From contig CAVPPH010000004.1 in the NCBI GenBank assembly GCA_963707275.1, positions 1-64,000 on the forward strand: a stretch of 64,000 nt of DNA, given 5' to 3'. This document shows positions 49,619 through 59,198 of the stretch, in pieces (position 1 is the first letter of the stretch; each line of letters opens with the position of its first letter). Under the pieces are notes generated by a model. That model worked only from the letters and a program-made list of their open reading frames with translations, ran no database searches and was not told where the DNA came from. Source of the stretch: JACKBK01 sp963707275 (lineage in GTDB: Bacteria; Chloroflexota; Anaerolineae; JAAEKA01). The translations under genes and the position numbers were made by a program.

Positions 49619-52600
49619 ATGGCTGAACTGACAGACTTGCAACATGCTATCACTGTGCTGGAAACCCAGCGCGGCGTGTTGGGTGATGTGGTGGTCGACG
49701 CGTCTGTCGCGGCGCTGCGCAGACAACTGGCAGACCTGGACGCCGCGCCGCCGGACGAGCAGCGCAAGCTGGTCACCGTCCTGTTCGCCGATCTGGCCGG
49801 CTTTACGGCCATGTGCGAACACATGGACCCGGAAGAGGTGCGCGCGATGCAGGACGCCTACTTCGCCGCGGTCACGAAACCGATCGAGGACTATGGCGGC
49901 AGTGTCGAGAAGTACATCGGCGATGCTGTGCTGGCCGTCTTCGGCGTGCCTGCAAACCCACGAGGACGACGCCGAGCGTGCGGTCCACGCTGCGCTGGCG
50001 ATGCAGGGGGCGATGGACAATCTCAACCGGCGTCGGGCGAGCGAGGGTGAGGAGACATCGCCCTTGCGACTGCGCATCGGCGTCCACACCGGTCTCGTGG
50101 TCAGCCGGGTCAATGAGGACGGCGACTTCGTCGTCACCGGCGACACTGTCAACCTGGCGAGCCGCTTGCAGAGCGTGGCCGAGCCAGGTATGGTAGTGAT
50201 CAGCGCGGACACTCACAAGCTGGTTGCCCATGCGTTCGAAACAATAGACCTGGGAGCCATCGCACTCAAGGGCAGGGCCGAACCTGTTCAGGTCTTTCGC
50301 GTGGCCGGTCCGTCGCCAGTTCCAACTAAACTGCGCGGCATCGCCGGGTTGGACTCGCCGCTGGTCGGTCGTGAAGCCGAGATGGCAGCCTTGCAGGAGG
50401 CGCTGGACCGGCTGCAGCGCGGCGTGGGCGGCGTCGTCACCGTCGTCGGCGAGGCCGGCATCGGCAAGTCGCGGTTGGTCGCCGAGGCTCGCAAGATCGT
50501 TTCCGTGCCCCGCTCCTCGCTGCCCGCTCCTCGCTCGACGCCCGCCTGGATCGAGGGGCGATGCCTCTCGTTCGGCGCCTCCATTCCTTATCTGCTATGG
50601 CTGGATGTGCTCCGCAGCGCCCTCGGTGTTACCTTGGACGATCCACCGGAGATTGTGGTCGTGCGGCTGCGGACATGGGTGCAGGACCTTTGCCCTGGCC
50701 GTTTCGCCGATGTCTACCCTTACCTGGCTCGCCTGATGTCACTGCCACTGGAGGCCCAGACCCTGGCCGACCTGGCTGAGCAGGACGGACAGATTCTCAA
50801 GCGGAATACCATGCTCGCGGCCGAGATTGCGCTGGCCTGCACCGCCAACCGCCAGCCGGTCGCTCTGGTCCTCGAAGACCTGCATTGGGCCGACCCCAGT
50901 TCGCTGGAGTTGCTGCAACACCTGGTCCCTTTGATCGACCGCACAGCGCTGCTGCTGATCCTCGTCTTTCGGCCGCACATTGATCATGGTTCGTGGAAGG
51001 TGCGTGAGATCGCCGGCCGCGACTACCACCATCGTTACACCGACCTCTGGCTCCAGCCTCTGTCGGCCTTGGACAGCGAGTCCCTGGTTGGCAACCTGTT
51101 GCGCGTTGACGCCTTACCCCAGAACTTGCGCCAGCGGATCCTCTCCAGCGCCGAAGGCAACCCTTTCTTCGTCGAGGAGGTGATCCGTACCCTGATTGAC
51201 ATGCAGGCCATCGCCTACGACGAGGCTAGCGGCTGCTGGCTCGCCACCCGCGATCTGGCCGAAGTTCCGATCCCCGACACGTTACAAGGCATCATCACCG
51301 CCCGCATCGACCGCTTGCAGGCCGACACACGCCACGTCCTGCAACTGGCATCGGTCATCGGGCGCATCTTTCTCTACCGGGTGTCTGGCCGTCATCTGCC
51401 GAGGAGGAGCGTGGATCTGGAGGCCAGGTTGCTTGATTTGCAGCGGGAGGAGCTGATCCGCGAACGAGCACGCATCCCTGAGCTGGAGTACATCTTCAAG
51501 CACGAGTTGACACGCGAGGCAGCCTACAACGGCATCCTGAAACGCCAGCGAGCAGTGTTCCACCGTCAGGTGGCTGAGACGCTGGAGCGACTCTTTCCCG
51601 ACCAACTGGACGAAATGGCGGGCGTAGCTGGCCCACCATTGGGAGCGGGCCGAGGACAGCGAACGGGCTGTAAGCAGTTTGTTGCGGGCAGGTGATCTTG
51701 CGCGAATGGCCTATGCTCACCAGGAAGCGATCGACTTCTATGAGCGTGCCCTTGCATTGCTAAAGCAGACCGGTGATAGCAACCGAACTGCTCGCACCCT
51801 GTTGAAGCTGGGCCAGGTCTATCACGACGCCTTCGATTTCGAGCGTGCTCAGTTGACTTACCAGCAGGCTTTTGCACTATGGGAGCAGCAGGATCGGGCT
51901 GTGACGCCGCGAGCCCCGCATCCTCTTCGTTACCCCAACGACGAGCCAACAACCCTGGATCCGGCACTCGCTTGCATAGCACTCTGACGAAGTGTATATC
52001 TTCGGCTTGTTCCGAGGATTGACGAGGGTCGATCCTGACGGAGAAGCGGTACCTGCTATGGCTCGTCGGTGGGAAATTCTGGACAACGGGCGGACCTATG
52101 TCTTCTATCTGCGCGAGGACATATACTGGAGCGATGGGGTTCCTGTGACGGCTCACGACTTCGAATTCGCCTGGAAGCGTGCGTTGAATCCGGAGACCAA
52201 GGCGCCCACAGCCAGTCAGCTATTATGTTATCGCCGGAGCAGAGGCATTTCATAGAGGACAATTGAGCGATCCCGACCGGGTAGGTGTCAAGGCTGAGAA
52301 CGATCATACGTTGATTGTGCGGCTTGCTACTCCGGTTGCCTATTTCCTGAAGCTTGTTCGCTCCCATGTTACCTATCCTGTTCCAAAACACCAGGTTGGA
52401 ACTTGGGGTACAAGCTGGACAAATCCAGAGCATCTGGTCGGCAACGGTCCGTTTCGGCTTAAGTCTTCCCGTCTTGGCGCAAAGACTGTGTTGGTTCGTC
52501 ATAGCCGAAGGCTGTGGACCATTCTGGGGAAATGTAGAGCAAGTAGAACTCATCCATGGCATCGCGGACTGGGCCTCCGCCTGGCAGCTCTATCAGAAGG

Positions 52601-53405
52601 ATCACATTGATATTTCGTAGGTGCATCGCTATCGCTGTCCAATGCCGAGTTATTTCTGATTGCGGCCGCAAGTCACCAGGATGAATACCACGAATCCACC
52701 GGAAACGCCACCTGGTTCGTGGCTTTCGATGTGAATCGGCCCCCGCTTGATGATTTGCAATTCCGTCGTGCGCTGGCCCACGCCATCGACAAGCTTCGAG
52801 TCGTCGAGTCGATCAAGAACCTTCACGGCCCGGCGACCGGAGGATTTGTGCCTCCTGGTGTCCCTGGTCATTCACCTGGCATCGGCCTGCCCTACGATCC
52901 CGACCTGGCACGCAAGCTGCTGAAAGAGGCCGGTTATGGAACAATCAAGGAGTTGCCCTGTTTAAGTCTGAATGTACACCACTCACTTCAGGCACTGGCA
53001 GCCTCGGTAATTGCTCAGTGGCGGTCGGTTCTGGGCATTAGCTGTAACATGGCATTTACACCGTCACAGGAACGACCGACCCGCATTGGCACGTCACATG
53101 CGATGGTGAACGGCTACATCGCCGAATTGTTCGATCCCGACGAGTTCCTGCGTATGGCATTGCCCTTCTACACCCACTGGGATGAACCCACCTATGACAG
53201 ATTGGTGGAGCGCGGCAGGCAGATTAACAACCACATGCAACGTCTGCTACTCTATCGGGAGGCTGATCGGCTCCTGATGGAGGGCGCCGCCGTTGTGCCC
53301 CTTACCTACGGACGAAATCATTGGTTGGCAAAATCGTGGATCAAATTTCCGGAAGGCGCGGCAAACTCAGGAAGCCCGATTGACATCGTTATCGAGCCGC
53401 ACTGA
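49619..53405 (+). CDS. Fusion protein 2: class III cyclase - AAA ATPase - TPR - oligopeptide-binding (SBP family 5) domain, frameshifted
   Basis: This is a paralogue of the protein at 32037 with the same order. It has a leader helix (AELTDLQHAITVLETQRGVL), cyclase (LVTVLFADLAGFTAMCEHMD; YIGDAVLAVFG; DFVVTGDTVNLASRLQS) and ATPase (VVGEAGIGKSRLVAEARKI near residue 275; LVLEDLHWADPSS). TPR follows (51690-51890), then an SBP family 5 domain from 51925 (YVFYLREDIYWSDGVPVTAH, RPPLDDLQFRRALAHAIDKL, LLLYREADRLLMEGAAVVPL). There is no signal peptide or membrane helix before the SBP domain. Frame changes lie near 49960, 51632, 51987, 52221 and around 52470-52620. It is followed by an Os1348-like gene and a Crp/Fnr gene, mirroring the first locus. 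Confidence 0.75.
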
Positions 53406-53447
53406 GAAACGTCAATCACGAATCTCCCGTCATTTTCCTCCCCCAGA

Positions 53448-53463
53448 TGTGAACTACTTCATA
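53448..53463 (+). promoter_or_regulatory. Crp-type box upstream of Os1348-like gene 3
   Basis: TGTGA-ACTACT-TCATA, followed by GCGCC exactly as at 36730. A -10-like GACAAT sits at 53485-53490, again 29.5 bases from the box centre. No second box is visible 23 bases upstream. Confidence 0.62.
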
Positions 53464-53536
53464 GCGCCGGAAACAAAAATGTGCGACAATGTAGGCAGGT
53501 TGAGGCTACTTCAATACGCACAAGGAGGACGGGGCC

Positions 53537-53820
53537 ATGACGCGGCACGCGGTAGAAAGTGTCATCGGCAAGGCTGCATTGGATGAGGGGTTCCGCCACG
53601 CATTGTTCTCTGATCCTGACACGACCCTGTCAGAGTTCACCCTTACCAGGGCAGAGATTCATGCGCTGAAAGCTATCGAACTCGGAGGCGCTGGAATACT
53701 TCGCAAACTGTCCGGGCGTATCGATGGCGCAATCGATGCTCGCGCTGCACCGCGAAAATGGGGATGCTGGGGTGGGATAGCATACTGCAGGGGAGACAGG
53801 CCAGGCGCTGACAGAGTCAA
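53537..53820 (+). CDS. Os1348-like NHLP-clan leader peptide 3, frameshifted, end uncertain
   Basis: The product starts TRHAVESVIGKAALDEGFRH and continues LFSDPDTTLSEFTLTRAEIH, clearly related to the peptides at 36821 and 37277. One extra base near 53682 and one missing base near 53705 would give an ELEALEYFA-x-LSGRIDGAI continuation that aligns with peptide 1. The C-terminal part then holds a Trp/Gly/Cys-rich stretch (RKWGCWGGIAYCRGD), a candidate core. The raw frame runs to 53959 into the next gene; the true stop is probably before the promoter at 53821. A GGAGG site lies eight bases ahead of the start. Confidence 0.62.
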
Positions 53821-53849
53821 TTGCGCTTCTGGCGTATCTGGGCTATACT
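53821..53849 (+). promoter_or_regulatory. Sigma70 promoter of second Crp/Fnr gene
   Basis: TTGCGC at 53821-53826 and TATACT at 53844-53849 have a 17-base spacer, 70 bases ahead of the Crp/Fnr start. The regulator therefore probably has its own constitutive promoter, separate from the box-controlled peptide gene. Confidence 0.6.
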
Positions 53850-53918
53850 TCGTCTCGTCACTAGCCCTGACAGCTTTGGCCGTCCCACTACTACCCGAGC
53901 CGTCAACACGGGAGCATC

Positions 53919-54600
53919 ATGTCCCAGGTGGATCTGCTGCGCAATGCCCCGATATTTGAGAGTCTCAGCGATCTTGAACTGGAAGCGCTGGCTGCCAGTC
54001 TGAAGGAGCGGACCTTTGCGCGCGGCGTGGTGATCTTCCATAAGGGCAGTCCCGGGAACTCGCTCTACCTTATCGAGTCGGGCAAAGTGCGCATCTTCGT
54101 CCTCAGCGACTCGGGCCAGGAGATCACGCTCAACACCCACGGCCCGCGGGAATGTTTTGGCGAGCTGGCCCTGCTTGATGGCCTGCCCCGGTCAGCCAGC
54201 GCGGTTAGCCTGGATCGGACGACGTGTTGTGTGCTTGAACGACGGGACTTTCTGAACATCCTCGAGTCACATCCCGGCATGGTACGTTCCATCCTGGCGC
54301 TGCTCAGCGGCCGCGTTCGCCACGCCACCACATATGCCGAGAGTTCTGGCTTTCCTTGACGTTCAAAGCCGCATCGCATCGACCTTGCTGGCGCTGGCCG
54401 ACCGCCACGGCATTGAAAAACAGGGCATCGAGATCGACCTGCGTTTGACTCAGGGCGACCTGGCCAGCTATGTCGCCGCGACGCGCGAAAGTGTCAACAA
54501 GGCGCTCGGATCCCTGCGCGACCTGGGGTTGATTTCCATCGACGGCCAGACGGTTACCATCGTCGACGCGCTCGGACTTCGCAACCTTATCCAGTACTGA
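53919..54600 (+). CDS. Crp/Fnr family transcription regulator, one frameshift
   Basis: This is a close paralogue of the regulator at 35905: FHKGSPGNSLYLIESGKVRI, FVLSDSGQEITLNTHGPREC, FGELALLDGLPRSASAV, and a winged helix LTQGDLASYVAATRESVNKA. One extra T near 54350 interrupts the frame; corrected, it reads YAESLAFLDVQSRIASTLL. About 226 residues. The effector-domain Arg (LPRSAS) is kept, consistent with cyclic-nucleotide binding. It sits immediately after an Os1348-like gene that carries a Crp-type box. Confidence 0.88.
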
Positions 54601-54611
54601 GGAACACAACC

Positions 54612-55466
54612 ATGCAAACCCGTCGTTTTGGCCGCACCGGCCACATGAGCACCGTAGCCATCTTCGGCGCAGCCGCCCTATGGAACGCCAGCCAGGCTGA
54701 GGCTGACGCCGTGGTGGAACAGGTAATGGCCGCAGGTGTCAACCACTTCGACGTTGCTCCGTCGTATGGTCTGGCTGAGACGCGGTTGGGGCCGTGGATG
54801 CCGCAGGTGAGGAAACAGATTTTCCTCGGTTGCAAGACCATGGAACGGGACGCAGCCGGCGCGGCTGCTGAACTACGCCGCTCGCTGGAGCTGCTGCGAG
54901 TAGACGCGTTCGATCTCTACCAGATCCATGCCGTGGAGACCATGGCAGACCTCGACGCAGCCACGCGTGCCGGCGGCGCACTGGATGCCATCATCGAAGC
55001 GCGCGAGGAAGGGCTGACGAAGCATATCGGCATTACCGGGCACGGCGTCCAGTCGCCGGCTGTGTTCCGCGAGGCATTGCGCCGCTTCGACTTCGACAGC
55101 GTACTGTTCCCCATCAATTTCGTGCAGTTTGCCAACCTGGAGTACCGGCGTAACGCCGAGGCTCTGCTGGGCACCTGCCGCTCGAAAGACGTGGGGACAA
55201 TGATCATCAAGGCTGTCACGCGCAGCCCGTGGGGTGATCAGCCTAAAACGCACCAGACCTGGTATCGCCCCTTCACTGATCCGGTGAGCATTCAGCAGGC
55301 AGTCAACTTCGCGCTATCGCTGGACGTGACCGGCCTGTGCACTGCGGGCGATCCCAAGGTGCTGCCGGTGATGCTGCGTGCCTGCCAGGAATTCGAGCCG
55401 CTGGATGTGGCGCAACGGCAGGCTCTGATCGATACCGCCGGCCAGTTCGAGCCGCTGTTTGCGTAA
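54612..55466 (+). CDS. Aldo/keto reductase family protein
   Basis: This is a 284-residue TIM-barrel oxidoreductase with the catalytic set Asp/Tyr in HFDVAPSYGLAETRLG, Lys in FLGCKTMERD and His in LYQIHAVETM. GITGHGVQSP and FPINFVQFANLEYR are typical of the bacterial branch related to NADP-linked oxidoreductases. The substrate is unknown. It starts 11 bases after the Crp/Fnr gene and may be co-transcribed with it. The gene is intact. Confidence 0.88.
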   Translation: MQTRRFGRTGHMSTVAIFGAAALWNASQAEADAVVEQVMAAGVNHFDVAPSYGLAETRLGPWMPQVRKQIFLGCKTMERDAAGAAAELRRSLELLRVDAFDLYQIHAVETMADLDAATRAGGALDAIIEAREEGLTKHIGITGHGVQSPAVFREALRRFDFDSVLFPINFVQFANLEYRRNAEALLGTCRSKDVGTMIIKAVTRSPWGDQPKTHQTWYRPFTDPVSIQQAVNFALSLDVTGLCTAGDPKVLPVMLRACQEFEPLDVAQRQALIDTAGQFEPLFA

Positions 55467-55802
55467 ACCAGCGACATGCAAATCGGTGTTTTCAGGACTG
55501 GTTGATCCTGGTTTCATGGGATCTCCTGACCGCCTCCGGAGGAGCCGCTCATTCAGACCTCGAAAGTTTTGCTGTCACGCGCGGCACCCTGGCTGCCTGG
55601 TTCAACGTGGAGTGTCGTTCGCAATGTCAACAATCGCGGGCGGGTGTGCAAGACAGCGTCGGACAGCGCGTTCGGCGGCTGGGTTGGTGAGTACTATCTG
55701 TGCAGATAGCCGTAACTTTCCTCAAATTGCATCGTCATGATCAGTGCTATCGAGCACATTGATTGAGAGCGGGACTTCGAGTTTCACAAGGAGGAAACTG
55801 TC
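55467..55802. other. Intergenic, no gene recognised
   Basis: No coding sequence could be supported in these 336 bases. CTATCT-GTGC-AGATAG forms a small hairpin near 55692-55707, about 95 bases ahead of the LysM gene. AAGGAGGA precedes that gene's start. Confidence 0.4.
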
Positions 55803-56441
55803 ATGAAGACGACCTGGCGATCGACGATTCCGATTACGCTCTTGCTGGTGGCACTGCTGCTTATGGCTGCTGTGCCGGCCGCTCAGGCTGCGCCCGAGTC
55901 AGCTCCCGCGGCGTCGTGCGGCTATTGGTACACTGTCCAGGCCGGCCAGGGCTGGTACAGCGTCTCAGCCGCGACGGGTGTATCCGTGTCGGCTTTGAAG
56001 GCTGCTAATCCGGGCAAGGTTCGTCCACCCAACTACTGGCTGTATATCGGCGAGCAGTTGTGGATTCCGTGCGGCGCGCCACCCCCGCCGCCGCCAGGCT
56101 GCGGCTATTGGTATACAGTCCAGTCTGGCCAGGGCTGGTACAGTGTTTCGGCAGTAACGGGTGTTTCCGTGTCGGCCCTGCAAGCAGCTAACCCCGGCAA
56201 GGTTCGCCCGCCCAACAACTGGCTCTACGTCGGCGAGAGCCTCTGGATACCGTGCGGCGCGCCACCGCCACCGCCGCCACCACCCCCCGGCGGGTACTGG
56301 TACAAGGTGCAGCCCGGCGACTCCTGGTCAGTTCTGTCGGCGCGCACCGGCATTCCAGTTGGCACCCTGCAGGCAAACAATCCGGCCCACATCCACCAGA
56401 ACTACTGGCTGATTGTGGGGCACACGCTGTGGATTCCATAG
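55803..56441 (+). CDS. Secreted protein with three LysM-like repeats
   Basis: A signal peptide (residues 1-29: TLLLVALLLMAAVPAAQA) is followed by three LysM-like units of about 50 residues. Each starts with Tyr-Trp-Tyr-x-Val-Q and ends with LYIGEQLWIP or a variant: WYTVQAGQGWYSVSAATGVS, WYTVQSGQGWYSVSAVTGVS, and WYKVQPGDSWSVLSARTGIP. Pro-rich linkers of 6-9 prolines separate them. The first two units are nearly identical, indicating recent duplication. It probably binds peptidoglycan or another glycan at the cell surface; there is no catalytic domain. Confidence 0.9.
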   Translation: MKTTWRSTIPITLLLVALLLMAAVPAAQAAPESAPAASCGYWYTVQAGQGWYSVSAATGVSVSALKAANPGKVRPPNYWLYIGEQLWIPCGAPPPPPPGCGYWYTVQSGQGWYSVSAVTGVSVSALQAANPGKVRPPNNWLYVGESLWIPCGAPPPPPPPPPGGYWYKVQPGDSWSVLSARTGIPVGTLQANNPAHIHQNYWLIVGHTLWIP

Positions 56442-56682
56442 GCGGCTAGCGGCATGTGGCTCGTTCAGAGCTGACCGTCCCTTTTCAGGTGGTGCTGTGC
56501 AGCCAGAGTAGCATCGGTGTCAGGCAGATTACGAAGCTCCGGGCAATTCGCTCGGAGCTTCTCTTTGTCTCGTCTATCATGCGGCGCCCGGTTTGGTCGT
56601 GATCTGACCGCGTGGTATCATTCACCTGGCAGCGCGCAGTTTGCCTGTCAGTTACACTCCGCAACGAAGGACATTGTCATCC

Positions 56683-57147
56683 ATGGCCGATATCGACGGC
56701 GTTGTTATCAAGAAACTGATTACCTACCCCGACCAGCGCGGCTTTTTCCGCGAAGTCGTTCGCGTTAGCGACGAGTTCTTTGGCGAGGGGTTCGGTCAAT
56801 GGAGCCACACCAAGTCCTATCAGGGTGTGGTCAAGGCGTGGCACATTCACCAACGCCAGGTGGATTGGTGGTACGTTGCCAGCGGGCGGGTCAAAGTGGC
56901 GCTCTACGACACCCGCGCCAACTCGCCTACCCACGGTCACTTGCTTGAGATCCTGCTTGGCGACGAGATCGAGCCTGGCGTCCTCAGGGTGCCACCAGGC
57001 GTGGCCCACGGCTACCGCGTCCTCAGCGCTGAGGCCCATCTGTTCTATATCACCAGCCGCACCTACGATCCGGCTGATGAAGGACGCCTGCCGTATGACG
57101 ACCCTGAAATCGGCTACGATTGGGTGTCCGGGCCGCCGATCACCTGA
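56683..57147 (+). CDS. dTDP-4-dehydrorhamnose 3,5-epimerase (RmlC)-like cupin
   Basis: The 154-residue product has the RmlC layout: ITYPDQRGFFREVVRV, KAWHIHQRQVDWWYVASGRV (catalytic His region), LYDTRANSPT, and VPPGVAHGYRVLS. The family epimerises dTDP-4-keto-6-deoxyglucose at C3 and C5; related enzymes act on other sugars. The start at 56683 (MADIDG) is preferred because the upstream in-frame extension is not family-like. No sugar nucleotide genes are adjacent, and the RmlD-like gene lies 31 kb away. Confidence 0.83.
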   Translation: MADIDGVVIKKLITYPDQRGFFREVVRVSDEFFGEGFGQWSHTKSYQGVVKAWHIHQRQVDWWYVASGRVKVALYDTRANSPTHGHLLEILLGDEIEPGVLRVPPGVAHGYRVLSAEAHLFYITSRTYDPADEGRLPYDDPEIGYDWVSGPPIT

Positions 57148-57562
57148 GACTCCTTTTCTTCTCCGGCTCATCTTCCCCAGAAAACAGCGCTCTCGCACCG
57201 AAATGCGAGAGCGCTGTTTGTTCCAGATAAAGTCCATATTAAACCACGTTTGTTTGGCCTCGCGGTATGATCCAGATCATATACAGGGAAGAAGAATCCT
57301 GATATCCTAGTACCAAGCAAATTAATTATTTCACAGTATTGGGTGAAAAACGATTCTCATGGAGTGGGAGTTAATCAAAACAGAATAGCGCAGTCGCTTT
57401 CAGCTCGCGGTGCACGCCAGTCCTTGGTGGATCTGGCGACGAATTGTTGAGTCTGTGCGTCGCCGTGTCAGCGGCTCTGTCGCTGATATTGGAACGCATT
57501 GACAGCGTCAACGGTTAGTCGTTCCTCGTGGTTTCGGTTGATCGCTGACAAAAGGAGGCCCT
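57148..57562. other. Intergenic with terminator, upstream of hdr operon
   Basis: This gap begins with a strong hairpin (57182-57219). It then has an AT-rich patch (about 57300-57380) that may hold the hdr operon promoter. No gene and no tRNA was recognised. Confidence 0.4.
57182..57219. terminator. Strong hairpin terminator after RmlC-like gene
   Basis: AAACAGCGCTCTCGCA and TGCGAGAGCGCTGTTT form a perfect 16-bp stem with a CCGAAA loop, ending in a short T-rich run. It is 34 bases after the epimerase stop. Confidence 0.8.
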
Positions 57563-58173
57563 ATGGCTGTCTCTTCAGGCTCCGGGACGATCACCTCTTT
57601 GAACTTTATGCAAGAGGTGATCCGGTCGACACCGGGCGCTTCGCCGCGCCTGGAGCGATGCATTCAGTGCGGCACCTGTGGCGGCTCGTGTCCTTCGGGG
57701 CCGGACATGGAGAACACGCCGCGCCAACTGTTCGCCATGATCGAAGCAGGCATGAGAGAAGAAGTGCTGCGCAGCAACACCTTCTGGTACTGCGTCTCCT
57801 GCTACTTCTGCATGGTTCGCTGCCCGCAGGAAGTCCACATCACCGACCTGATGTACACGCTCAAGCGCATGGCGATCCGTGAGGGGTACTATCGCGAAGT
57901 CGACCGCCGCCGACGCGCCCGACTTCTCCGAGACGTTCATCGACTTCGTGGAGAACTACGGACGCAGCTTCGAACTGGGCCTGGCGACCCGCTATCACCT
58001 GCGCCATCATCCCCTGGGCGCGTTCAAGCAGGCCACTGGGCTTGGCTGGAATGCTGCGCCGGGGACGCATGGATCTGACACCCAAGCGGATCAAGGGCAT
58101 CGACCAGTTGAAGGCGATCCTCGCCAAGGCCAAGGAACTGGAAGCCGTCAACGACGGCGGAGGTGTGGTATGA
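57563..58173 (+). CDS. hdrC: Heterodisulfide reductase subunit C (HdrC), frameshifted
   Basis: This is a two-[4Fe-4S] ferredoxin-like subunit that passes electrons from HdrA to HdrB. The cluster motifs are C-x-x-C-x-x-x-C in CIQCGTCGGSCPSGPDMENT (with an extra Cys) and CVSCYFCMVRCPQEVHITDL. Frame changes near 57905 and 58038 each need one base removed; the corrected C-terminus is MDLTPKRIKGIDQLKAILAK and more. About 202 residues. Its stop overlaps the hdrB start. The GGAGG site lies seven bases ahead of the start. Confidence 0.88.
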
Positions 58174-59198
58174 ACTACGGCTACTACCCCGGCTGCTCGT
58201 TGGAACGCAACGCCAGCGCGTACCACCAATCGACCATGGCGGTTGCGAAGAAACTGGGGATCGGATTTTCCGAAGTCGATGACTGGAACTGCTGCGGAGC
58301 AACCGAATACATCTCCATCAACCTGCTTCCGGCCTATGCGCTGATCGGCCGCAATCTGGCGCTGGCGTCGCAGTTGCCGGTTGAGGCGACCCGCGGCAAC
58401 AACGGCGTCGAACCAAAGAAGCAACTTGTGGCCCCGTGCAGCGCCTGCTTCCTGAATCTCAGCAAGGCCGACCACTACATGGCGCAGTCGCCAAAGCTGA
58501 CCAGGCAGGTCAACAAGGCGCTGGCGGTCGGCGGCTTGCACTACAACCCTGGTAGCGTGCAGGTGCGTCATCTGCTGGAGATCATCGTAAACGATGTCGG
58601 CTTCGACGCCGATCGGCGAAGACTGTCAACCGTCCGCTGTACAATCTGCGAATCGCGCCCTATTACGGCTGCCTGATCGTCCGCCCGGCTTTCATGACAA
58701 GTTCGACGACCCCGAGTATCCCACCACACTGGACATCCTGATGCAGACGCTGGGCGCGACGGTGGTGGACTACCCGGTGAAGACCCACTGCTGTGGCGGC
58801 CATATGACGCAGATCAGCGAAGCGGTCGCCCTCGACCTGATCTTCCGCCTGCTGAAGAATGCGGCCGAACTACAAGGCCGATGCCATCGTCACGCTTTGC
58901 CCCATGTGCCAGCTCAATCTGGACGGCTATCAGGATAGCGTCAACAAGCACTTCGGCACGAATTACCAGATTCCCATTCTCTACTTCACGCAACTGATGG
59001 GGCTGGCCTTTGGCGTACCGGCCGCAGAGCTGGGTTTTGGCAAGGAATTGGTTCCGGCAGATCTGGCGCTGAAAAAGATCGGCGTCGAACCGCCGCCGCC
59101 AGCAACTGTGGACAAACGACAGCGACCGCCCAAGGAAGCGCTTCCCATGCCGGCCGCCGAGCTGCCGGAGCGCGCTCGAAAGCGAGGCGACGCCATGA
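58170..59198 (+). CDS. hdrB: Heterodisulfide reductase subunit B (HdrB), frameshifted
   Basis: HdrB carries the catalytic non-cubane clusters that reduce a disulfide or related substrate. The two CCG domains are visible: YYPGCSLERNASAY, WNCCGATEY, PCSACFLNL, then YYGCLIVRP, THCCGGHMTQ and CPMCQLNLDGYQ. Frame changes lie near 58608, 58625, 58685 and 58871. Its Pro-rich C-terminus is in the same frame as hdrA with no stop between; a TGA overlapping the hdrA ATG one frame over is probably the real stop. About 340 residues. Confidence 0.85.

Noticed and set aside
55900..56440. Tandem repeat array that could be a structural repeat or CRISPR-like element.
   Set aside because: The repeats are LysM units within one intact secreted protein.
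24167..57147. A dTDP-rhamnose biosynthesis cluster.
   Set aside because: The RmlD-like and RmlC-like genes are over 30 kb apart and no RmlA or RmlB gene is in the window.
57148..57562. tRNA or riboswitch in the gap ahead of hdrC.
   Set aside because: No cloverleaf or recognisable aptamer core could be built by eye; only one clear hairpin, a terminator, is present.
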